Source of the DNA: JAKEGK01 sp036507695
Lineage (GTDB): Bacteria > Pseudomonadota > Gammaproteobacteria > SZUA-152
NCBI GenBank assembly: GCA_036507695.1
Contig: DATCIR010000078.1
Location: 1 to 7,952, forward strand
Direction: 5' to 3'
Length of the DNA: 7,952 bases
This document shows, piece by piece, positions 1 through 5,581 of the stretch (position 1 is its first letter; each line of letters starts with the position of its first letter). A model generated the notes under the pieces. The model saw only the letters and a program-made list of their open reading frames with translations, made no database searches and was not told where the DNA came from. Made by a program: the position numbers and the translations under genes.

Positions 1-418
1 GATCATTGCGGCTGATGGCTACTGTAGGCAGGTGGCCTAGGATCTCTGCGAACTTTCTATGGGTGTGGTAGTTGTCTGGGTGCCCGTTGTTGACCTGTCG
101 CGCCCTCGTGACTTCCCGCACTACGTCCAGCACGTTACCTGCAAGAGCAAGATCATTGTTCCGACCCGCAAGCTTTGCGCACGCCTCCAGATAATCGAGC
201 GCAGGCCAATAAGGTATCCGGACGTACTTCCCGTCCTCGACTGGAACTGGCGCTGGGTTATTGGCAGGGCTGAACAACTCAAAAGTTCGCAGATGGTCGA
301 AGAATTCTGCGAAGTTATCGCGCTTGAGCAGTAGCTCGAAGCCCCATTGCGCCTGCTCCGCATTCTGGATCATTCGCTCAAGGAACTGGCGCCGCTTCCA
401 GGTCAATTCGACGGTCAT
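1..418 (-). CDS. Unrecognised protein coupled to SIR2 gene, N-terminal 139 residues (partial)
   Basis: An open frame begins at an ATG (418-416) and runs without a stop to base 1, so only the first 139 residues are visible and the C-terminus lies outside the window. Its start overlaps the stop of the SIR2 gene in an ATGA, and a weak GGGGA Shine-Dalgarno-like stretch lies at 433-429. These two points decide the start and imply translational coupling. The protein begins MTVELTWKRRQFLERMIQNA and looks soluble and helical. It has a proline-rich linker (about residues 56-63), then segments YVRIPYWPALDYLEACAKLA and NYHTHRKFAEILGHLPT. I see no signal peptide, membrane segment, Walker motif or nuclease motif in this part. 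I do not recognise the family. From the coupling I infer that it acts with the SIR2 protein, for example as sensor, scaffold or second effector subunit. The domain that would settle this is probably in the missing part. Confidence 0.8.
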   Translation of the reverse strand, partial: MTVELTWKRRQFLERMIQNAEQAQWGFELLLKRDNFAEFFDHLRTFELFSPANNPAPVPVEDGKYVRIPYWPALDYLEACAKLAGRNNDLALAGNVLDVVREVTRARQVNNGHPDNYHTHRKFAEILGHLPTVAISRND

Positions 419-1434
419 TCGAGTAGCGTCCCCATGTCAAGTCGTTGCTGAGATGGAAGTACTCCGCCAACTGGAATTTCTCTGGCCAAATACTCGATTA
501 CCTCAATCAGCTGGTTCCAATCGCTCAGATCCCTTGAAAAGGGGAGCAGGCGGATATTGAACTCATGTAGGTAGTAGTTTTCCAGGCTACGCATGAGCGC
601 CACTTCATGGGAAAAGAAGCCCTGCAGGAGATGATGCTTCGGCTCCTCTTGCGGGCCCAGTTGATTCGGTTCCACGGTCCTGACACCCAGACCTTTCTGG
701 ATTACATACTCAAGGACTTCCAATTCACTGAGACTGTAGCCGATAAACAAGACACTCTTTGTTCGAAACAGATGCCCCAGAAACGTGAGGTAAGGGTTCT
801 CTTCAAGTTTATTGCCATTCAACTGATGACTTGCATACCGCTCAAGGTATTCCGACATCGTCAAGATCATGCTGTCACGATCCTGCGCCGAACCGTGAAT
901 GTGAAGCACTGTGTCCGGTGCAGAAAGTGCGATGTCGGTGAATTGTCCTGGGCGGAATTGGACACTCCGCTTCGATGGGGGCGTAGCAGTGGCTGGATCC
1001 GAAGTTCCACCTGTAAGTGATGGCGCAGTGGCGTATGGAGAATCAAGCCAGTCGTCGTAGTTTGTCGTCACAAAAGTGCGGGCAAGCTGAGCCAAGTGCC
1101 CATAGACCTTTTCGCCAGTTTCCTTCTTATTTAAGTCGCGAACTTTTAAGATCGATCTGAAGTTAATCTTTGTTCCGTACTGCGATTCTAGACCAACAGC
1201 GACTGACAATTTCACGCGGGCGGAAAGGCGCGACAGTTGGTCGAATTGCGCATGGTCAAGCTTTCCAGGTTGCAGGAAGAAACGGAGCGCAGCGTTCGCG
1301 AAGTCATCCCATCCCGGGCAACCGCCCAGCTGAGACACGCCGGCGCCAATGAACGGAATCACGATCCCCTGCTTCGCAGCAATCCGGAGTCGTTCGGGAA
1401 TAATCGGTAGTGGCTGGATCTCTTCTGTCGTCAA
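415..1434 (-). CDS. SIR2-family (SIR2_2-like) putative NAD-consuming effector
   Basis: This is a 339-residue protein with the SIR2/NADase Rossmann signature. Numbering here is from the longer 353-residue reading that starts at 1476. It has an IPFIGAGVS nucleotide-binding motif (about 40-48) followed by GGCPGWDDF, then TTNYDDWL (137-144) with the NAD-site Asn139, then LHIHGS with the probable catalytic His194, and near the end LFIGYSLSELEVL (243-255). The pattern fits the SIR2_2 family found as NAD-hydrolysing effectors in ThsA, DSR and related phage-defence systems; loss of NAD on infection is the known role there. That this copy does so is inference. No signal peptide or membrane segment is seen. 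The start is not certain. I prefer TTG at 1434, because its TTGA overlaps the stop of the upstream toxin remnant and an AGGAAA stretch lies about 14 nt upstream. A TTG at 1476 has no visible ribosome binding site. The stop overlaps the next ATG by 4 nt. Confidence 0.88.
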   Translation of the reverse strand: MTTEEIQPLPIIPERLRIAAKQGIVIPFIGAGVSQLGGCPGWDDFANAALRFFLQPGKLDHAQFDQLSRLSARVKLSVAVGLESQYGTKINFRSILKVRDLNKKETGEKVYGHLAQLARTFVTTNYDDWLDSPYATAPSLTGGTSDPATATPPSKRSVQFRPGQFTDIALSAPDTVLHIHGSAQDRDSMILTMSEYLERYASHQLNGNKLEENPYLTFLGHLFRTKSVLFIGYSLSELEVLEYVIQKGLGVRTVEPNQLGPQEEPKHHLLQGFFSHEVALMRSLENYYLHEFNIRLLPFSRDLSDWNQLIEVIEYLAREIPVGGVLPSQQRLDMGTLLE

Positions 1435-1568
1435 GTGTCTTTTTTTTTCCTGATGCGCCGCGTGAGACAATGGCAAATATAAAGGGCTCTGACCACATAA
1501 TACGATTCATAATACGCGACGGACTCAAGATGCTCGGCCTCTGCAGCAGGATGAAAGAAGTAGCTCAT
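1431..1568 (-). pseudogene. Truncated RelE/ParE-type toxin, N-terminal remnant
   Basis: A 45-residue ORF starts at an ATG (1568-1566) that overlaps the antitoxin stop as ATGA, the usual junction in this toxin-antitoxin family. It begins MSYFFHPAAEAEHLESVAYY, which I recognise as the typical first helix of RelE/ParE-superfamily toxins that follow PF09720 antitoxins (about 95-100 residues when complete). After about residue 22 the family pattern is lost: instead of the expected ES-x-RPGLG continuation it reads YYVVRALYICHC and ends RKKKDT. All of the catalytic and C-terminal part of the toxin is missing, so it should be inactive. The break, near 1503, coincides with a 9-bp direct repeat. The remnant stop TGA (1433-1431) overlaps the preferred TTG start of the SIR2 gene. 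The frame may survive only as a translated leader. Identification is from recall of the family pattern, not an alignment. Confidence 0.72.
1496..1516. repeat. 9-bp direct repeat at the toxin breakpoint
   Basis: CATAATACG occurs at 1496-1504 and again at 1508-1516 (12-bp period, ATT between). On the coding strand the first copy read is part of the conserved toxin codons (A-Y-Y-E), and the second lies just where similarity to the toxin family ends. This fits a short target duplication, a replication-slippage product or a microhomology join at the point where foreign DNA replaced the rest of the toxin gene. The repeat itself is plain in the sequence; its origin is inference. Confidence 0.6.
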
Positions 1569-1789
1569 CTAAGCAAGGCCCGCGCCTTTTTTCTGACTTC
1601 CTCCGCCGGGATTGGTTGGACAATGCCTTCGTCAATCTCTCTGGCTCGGCGATGTGCTTCAGCCAACCAATCTTGTTCTATTTCTTCCACCGTCGGCTCA
1701 TCAAGACTCAGAAGAAGCTTCTGTGCCAACTCGGCTCTTTCTTCTTCCGGTAGATGAAGAGCTTCATCTTCAATTTGCTTCAGGTTCAT
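1565..1789 (-). CDS. Addiction-module antitoxin, PF09720/TIGR02574 type
   Basis: This 74-residue acidic protein begins MNLKQIEDEALHLPEEERAE and continues with LAQKLLLSLDEP, then EEIEQDWLAEAHRRAREIDEG and a C-terminal IPAEEVRKKARALLR. The layout and length match the small unstable antitoxins of the addiction-module component family. The helical N-terminal half precedes a C-terminal segment that normally wraps a RelE/ParE-fold toxin. The gene has a strong ribosome binding site (AGGAGGT, 4 nt before ATG). Its expected partner follows with an ATGA overlap but is truncated, so this antitoxin is effectively orphaned in the window. It may still autoregulate its promoter; if so, it would control transcription of the SIR2 genes behind it (inference). 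No frameshift or missing segment is apparent in the antitoxin itself. Confidence 0.9.
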   Translation of the reverse strand: MNLKQIEDEALHLPEEERAELAQKLLLSLDEPTVEEIEQDWLAEAHRRAREIDEGIVQPIPAEEVRKKARALLR

Positions 1790-1793
1790 AACT

Positions 1794-1800
1794 ACCTCCT
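1794..1800 (-). promoter_or_regulatory. Strong ribosome binding site of the antitoxin gene
   Basis: On the minus strand the bases read AGGAGGT, a near-perfect Shine-Dalgarno sequence, four bases before the ATG at 1789. It fixes the antitoxin start. It is the only strong ribosome binding site in the four-ORF chain from 1789 down to 1, so later ORFs probably depend on coupling. A TATAAA that could serve as a -10 box lies near 1833-1828 on the same strand, but I find no good -35 at the right distance. Confidence 0.75.
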
Positions 1801-2196
1801 ACGTTGAATATTCTGGCTCTACCGTTGTTTATACAGATTGTCATTTTTTAAGGCTTATCGACACTGTTTATAAATCATTTCTAGGATATTTCCAAATCAT
1901 ATGTGCAATGCTGGCGTCGTTGATCTGATAGGGGCTGTCATTCTTTGTTTCCTGTCATGGTTTATCACTTTTTGCCCGGTCAAATATTTTCGAGAATCCA
2001 TATAGTTATACCCTATATCTACTAGGATTTCTACTCTGTAATAGGATCGATGTTCGGGTTAATCAATGCGATAGGCGGGTGCTTGCCTGGCTATTTCGCT
2101 CGGAGCAATGTTTAGTGGCCGGTTGTATTTATTGTCTGTGTCAGTTTTTCTGACTTAGCAACCGTGTTGCGAAGTCTGCAAAAGACAGAAGGGTGT

Positions 2197-2266
2197 GTTA
2201 TTAAATAACGGCAACTAACGGCGAATTAGTCTGGCCGATGGGATTGCCGTTTAACGATTACCAGAC
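2197..2266. repeat. Cluster of inverted repeats with interleaved stems
   Basis: Three arrangements sit within 70 bases. A palindrome GTTATT-A-AATAAC spans 2197-2209. AACGGCAA (2207-2214) is the exact complement of TTGCCGTT (2244-2251). GTCTGG (2229-2234) is the exact complement of CCAGAC (2261-2266). The last two are interleaved (A-B-A'-B'), so in RNA they would form either a pseudoknot or two competing hairpins. It lies 100-170 bases past the cytochrome c stop, so it could be a 3' end structure of that transcript or part of a small RNA. Function is unknown. Confidence 0.45.
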
Positions 2267-2362
2267 CAGTAAAGAAGGCGATGCGGGAGCACTGTAGTAG
2301 ACCCAGTGGCAATAACGCTGGATGATGTTTTTCCAATCGATAGGAGCTGACGTGGCTGTATG

Positions 2363-2860
2363 TTACGGCTGGTAGTTTTTATTGGCTTCAATTTGGAACT
2401 GGAGATTTTCCTCCGGCCAGCGGCTTTTGATATAGGCCAATACTGCCCAGATATCGTCATCGGTGAGCGTGTCTTTCCAGGCGGGCATGTCACTTTGATA
2501 ACCTTTAGGTGCGTGCGGCGGAACCAATCCGTACTTGGTGATGTTAAACAGCACAATATCCGCATGATGCCAGGTGTGGCCGGTTTTATCGTGGGGCGGG
2601 GCGGGCATTTTGCCGTCGGCTTTGGGGATGTGCCAGTTGGGCTGGCCTTCGAGGTTGCGGCCATGGCAAAGGGAGCAAAAGCGTTTATAAATAAGTTCGC
2701 CGCGCTGGACTTGTTGCGCATTTTTAGGATCGGCCTTGCTTGTCTGTGCTTCGGCCATAACCCTATTGGATGTTATACACGGCAACGCAATGCTTATGAT
2801 TGCGAGTGTGTAAAACAAGCGGCGTGTCATCGGATTGTTTTTAACTGTGTATCCCTGCAT
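2363..2860 (-). CDS. Secreted monohaem class I cytochrome c
   Basis: A 165-residue protein with a Sec-type leader: a basic start (MTRR at 11-14), a hydrophobic core (about 15-28) and a likely cleavage after VMA at 36, giving a periplasmic mature protein. One haem-binding motif CSLCH (62-66) is followed by the probable axial Met125 in SDMPAW. The C-terminal helix DDDIWAVLAYIKSRWP (134-149) is typical of class I cytochromes c. It should carry single electrons between membrane complexes or periplasmic enzymes; the partner cannot be told from the neighbours. The start at 2860 has an AAGG about 8 bases upstream. Met11 is an alternative that would give a more compact leader but has no visible ribosome binding site. 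It lies 196 bases downstream of the FtsH-like gene and may have its own promoter. No frameshift or truncation is seen. Confidence 0.92.
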   Translation of the reverse strand: MQGYTVKNNPMTRRLFYTLAIISIALPCITSNRVMAEAQTSKADPKNAQQVQRGELIYKRFCSLCHGRNLEGQPNWHIPKADGKMPAPPHDKTGHTWHHADIVLFNITKYGLVPPHAPKGYQSDMPAWKDTLTDDDIWAVLAYIKSRWPEENLQFQIEANKNYQP

Positions 2861-2940
2861 TGTTTTGCCTTGATTATGCTTTTCCCTTACTTCACAAACT
2901 TACCTATGGGTGGATATGCCTGATGAGATTTTCGGTTGCG

Positions 2941-2980
2941 GTGTTGTGCTATGTTGCGCTGTGTTGATATACGTTGTCAC
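2941..2980. repeat. Four degenerate 10-bp repeats with phased GTTG
   Basis: Four successive decamers each carry GTTG at the same place (2943, 2953, 2963, 2973); the first two are closest (GTGTTGTGCT, ATGTTGCGCT). A further GTTG at 2935 is 2 bp out of phase. On the coding strand of the cytochrome c gene this is a run of CAAC about 80-115 bases before its start. A near-helical period could be an operator array, but the repeats are short and degenerate, so chance is possible. Confidence 0.35.
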
Positions 2981-3056
2981 CCAAATTTTTGCGATTACCT
3001 GATTAACTACGTTGTGCGCATTAGTTATTGAACAGCCTTTGATTACGCGACAGTGT

Positions 3057-4973
3057 TTATTCCTTGTTTTCAACTTTCCGCAGGTTTTTCGGGCCAAGCA
3101 GTTTTTCGATCTCTTCCTTGTGCAGGGTTTCCTTTTCTTTGAGCGCGGCGATCAGCCGGTCCAGTTGCGGACGATGGGAGCGGATAACGTCAAGGGCGCG
3201 TTGTTCCGCGTTTAATAACAGTTTGCGCGTTGCGTCATCCACGGCTTCGGCGGAGTGTTCGCTGTAGTGGCGGGGCTGGGCGATTTCACGGCCCAGGAAC
3301 GGATGTTCCTCGCTTTCGCGCAGATCCACCGGCCCGATTTCTTCGGACATACCCCAGCGCGAGACCATCGCCCGGGCGATCAGCGTTGCCTGGCGTATGT
3401 CTTCATCGGCGCCGGAGCTTAAGGTGCCGAGCAATTCTTTTTCCGCGGTGCGCGCCGCCAGTATCACCGCGAGGCGGTCGTGCAGATATTCTTCCGGCAG
3501 GGTGTGGCGTTCGTGTTCCGGCAGTTGTTCGGTTGCCCCCAGGGCGCGGCCATGGGGCACAATACTGACTTTGTGCAAGGCATCGGCGTTCGGCAGGAAA
3601 TAAGCGACGACGGCGTGTCCGGCTTCATGAACCGCGAGGCGGTGCTTTTCGTCCGGTTCGATTGCCAGGGTGCGTTCCGTGCCCATGATGACTTTGTCGC
3701 GCGCTTCTTCAAAATCCAACGTAGTAATGATTTTTTCGTTCTTGCGCGCCGCCAGGATCGCGGCTTCATTCACCAGGTTTTTTAAATCCGCGCCGGAAAA
3801 GCCCGGCGTGCCGGCGGCGATTTTATCCGGGTCCACATCGTTGGCGATGGGTTTGTTTTTCATGTGCACTTTTAATATGGCAATGCGGTCGTTTCTATCC
3901 GGCAAGTCCAGGGTAACATGGCGGTCAAAACGGCCGGGGCGCAGCAGGGCTGGGTCCAGCACATCCGGGCGGTTGGTGGCGGATAACACTAACACGGCTT
4001 CGCGTCCGGTGAAGCCGTCCAATTCCGCCAGTATCTGATTCAGGGTTTGCTCGCGTTCATCATGCCCACCGCCAAGACCGGTGCCGCGGGTGCGCCCGAC
4101 GCTGTCGAGTTCATCGATGAAGATAATACTGGGGGCGCTTTTCTTGGCGGCTTCAAACAGGTGGCGCACGCGCGATGCGCCGACCCCCACGAACACTTCG
4201 ATAAACTCCGAACCGGAAATGGAAAAGAAGGGCACACCGGCTTCACCCGCCAGCGCTTTGGCGAGCAGGGTTTTACCGGTGCCGGGTGGTCCCATCAATA
4301 AAATGCCCTTGGGAATTTCCGCGCCCAGTAAGAGGAATTTGGCGGGATTCTTCAGGTATTCCACCAGTTCCGCCACTTCCCGTTTGGCGTTTTCCTGGCC
4401 GGCAACATCAGCAAAGGTAATTTTCGGCACCTCGGCTTTTTTAGCGGGTGCTTCCAGAAAGTCTTTCAAGTCACCCGGACCGCCGATGCGGCCGCCGATG
4501 TTGCGCATGGCGCGGCGTGTTAGCCAGAGAAAAAATCCAATAAAGATCAGCCACGGCAGAAAACCCAGGAGCAAGCGTAAAAAGATGCCTTCTTCCGCGC
4601 CTACCGTTGCGTTCACTTTGACGTTGTGTTCTTCCAGCGTGGGCAATAGTGTATCGTCACCGATTTCCGGAATCCGGGTGCGGAAATACTGGCCGGATTC
4701 ATTCGCAGGGCCAATCGGCCGTGGCTCAATCAATCTGCCTTCCGCAATCTGGCCTTTGAGTTCCACTTCAGCGACGCGTTGTTGCTTGACCAGTTCCTTG
4801 AACTGGCTATAGGGAATTTCAAAGCGGGTTTCGCGGCCTACGGGCGTGACCTGGAGAAACAATAATAGTATGAGTATGGTTAACGCGAATACCACCCAAT
4901 AACGCATGAAATTAATGGGCGGCGGTGGCGGCGTTTGTGGCCGTGTTGGTTGTGGTGGTGTCTGCTCAGTCAT
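3057..4973 (-). CDS. ftsH: FtsH-family ATP-dependent zinc metalloprotease
   Basis: A 638-residue membrane AAA+ protease, close to the usual FtsH length (E. coli about 644). The N-terminus is unusually proline-rich (residues 6-19). Then come a first membrane segment (about 25-42), an FtsH_ext-type outer domain (about 50-125) and a second membrane segment (about 132-151). The AAA domain has Walker A GPPGTGKT (228-235), pore motif FVG (261-263), Walker B IIFIDELD (283-290) and the second region of homology NRPDVLDPALLRPGRFDR with Arg345 and Arg348. The protease site is HEAGH (449-453), with probable third zinc ligand Asp525. All catalytic residues are present. Such hexamers extract and degrade misfolded membrane proteins and short-lived regulators. 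The short C-terminus and the Pro-rich leader suggest it may be a second FtsH paralogue rather than the main rrmJ-linked copy (inference). It lies 55 bases after the small exported protein gene and probably shares its transcript. No clear ribosome binding site precedes the ATG. Confidence 0.96.
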   Translation of the reverse strand: MTEQTPPQPTRPQTPPPPPINFMRYWVVFALTILILLLFLQVTPVGRETRFEIPYSQFKELVKQQRVAEVELKGQIAEGRLIEPRPIGPANESGQYFRTRIPEIGDDTLLPTLEEHNVKVNATVGAEEGIFLRLLLGFLPWLIFIGFFLWLTRRAMRNIGGRIGGPGDLKDFLEAPAKKAEVPKITFADVAGQENAKREVAELVEYLKNPAKFLLLGAEIPKGILLMGPPGTGKTLLAKALAGEAGVPFFSISGSEFIEVFVGVGASRVRHLFEAAKKSAPSIIFIDELDSVGRTRGTGLGGGHDEREQTLNQILAELDGFTGREAVLVLSATNRPDVLDPALLRPGRFDRHVTLDLPDRNDRIAILKVHMKNKPIANDVDPDKIAAGTPGFSGADLKNLVNEAAILAARKNEKIITTLDFEEARDKVIMGTERTLAIEPDEKHRLAVHEAGHAVVAYFLPNADALHKVSIVPHGRALGATEQLPEHERHTLPEEYLHDRLAVILAARTAEKELLGTLSSGADEDIRQATLIARAMVSRWGMSEEIGPVDLRESEEHPFLGREIAQPRHYSEHSAEAVDDATRKLLLNAEQRALDVIRSHRPQLDRLIAALKEKETLHKEEIEKLLGPKNLRKVENKE

Positions 4974-5028
4974 GCGGGAGTAGTTTACTTGAGTTTGATC
5001 TTTGGGTGCAGGGTTTGTTTACAAAAAG

Positions 5029-5571
5029 TCAACGAATTAGAACAAAGTTGTTCTTGATGCCGGTGGCCAGATATTTTTGATTCGGGCCCAGCCGTTTATA
5101 TTTAAAACTATCGATTTTCCATTGTTGATTTTCATTAAGATAGTTAACAGTCACGTTCCATAACTCAACTTCCTGACCTTCGGTTACGCCGTTGGAACTT
5201 AATACCGCCACCAGTGACAGGCTGGCTTTATTGTTATTTTTATCACACCGCAGGGAATAATCGAAAACAATGACAATATCCTTGGCGGTATTGAGGTTGT
5301 CCCAATACTGTGCGAGGTAGCGGTTCTTGTTGGTTTCACCCGCTGCGGAACCCAGTTTGGCGGTAAAATACTGCTTAAAATTTTCGGAAAAATACCCGGT
5401 CAGATCCTCCAGCCGGGATGCGGTGTTGATTTGTTCCCGGTAGTCAATAAACTGTCGATAGATTGTTTCGCGTTCCACCGCGCAATCCGCGAAGCTGTGG
5501 GAAGGAAAGGCAATTAGCACTAACGAAAATAGTACTGATAAGGCCGGGTTTTTTTTGCGCGTGTCGAACAT
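5029..5571 (-). CDS. Small exported protein of unknown function, possibly NTF2-like
   Basis: A 180-residue protein with a good Sec signal peptide: basic RKK at 5-7, hydrophobic core ALSVLFSLVLIAF (10-22), and likely cleavage after SFA (28). The mature part would be about 152 residues in the periplasm. It holds two cysteines (30 and 109) that could form a disulfide. The order of an early helix (about 33-60), a YFSENFKQYF stretch, then strands including VFDYSLRC, ASLSLVAVLSS and ELWNVTVNYLNENQQWKIDSF recalls NTF2-like/SnoaL folds. That is an impression from the pattern, not a match I can name. It starts 10 bases after the acetyltransferase stop and ends 55 bases before the FtsH-like gene, so the three look like one operon. 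No clear ribosome binding site is seen; coupling is likely. A link to membrane protein quality control is only suggested by position. Confidence 0.8.
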   Translation of the reverse strand: MFDTRKKNPALSVLFSLVLIAFPSHSFADCAVERETIYRQFIDYREQINTASRLEDLTGYFSENFKQYFTAKLGSAAGETNKNRYLAQYWDNLNTAKDIVIVFDYSLRCDKNNNKASLSLVAVLSSNGVTEGQEVELWNVTVNYLNENQQWKIDSFKYKRLGPNQKYLATGIKNNFVLIR

Positions 5572-5581
5572 GTCTAAAGCG

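Larger units (their letters stand above)
1790..2362. other. 573-base non-coding stretch between cytochrome c and antitoxin genes
   Basis: No ORF here has both a plausible ribosome binding site and a recognisable product. The right part must hold the end of the cytochrome c transcript, and the left part the antitoxin promoter; no classic hairpin-plus-T-run terminator is evident. TGTTTATA occurs twice (1826-1833 and 1865-1872), 39 bp apart, upstream of the antitoxin. A short hairpin GTCAG-TTTTT-CTGAC lies at 2140-2154. A 34-codon plus-strand ORF (1901-2005) encodes a hydrophobic peptide but lacks a well-placed ribosome binding site. I see no tRNA fold and no integron attC consensus. Confidence 0.6.

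Noticed and set aside
59..334. Plus-strand ORFs over 59-560 as genes
   Set aside because: They lie opposite the coupled minus-strand partner frame, have no recognisable domains and no good ribosome binding sites. The minus frame has the ATGA coupling and natural protein composition.
1304..1528. 74-codon minus-strand ORF across the SIR2 start
   Set aside because: It is the third frame over the toxin junction and the SIR2 N-terminus. Its sequence is arginine-rich shadow with no family pattern.
2197..2266. Integron attC site
   Set aside because: Inverted repeats are present, but the required outer RYYYAAC and GTTRRRY core boxes are not found in the right places.
2251..2923. Alternative ORFs overlapping the cytochrome c gene on both strands
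   Set aside because: The frame with the signal peptide, CSLCH and axial Met is clearly the real one; the others are shadows.
2990..3056. Rho-independent terminator after the FtsH-like gene
   Set aside because: I found no stem followed by a T-run on the minus strand in this stretch.
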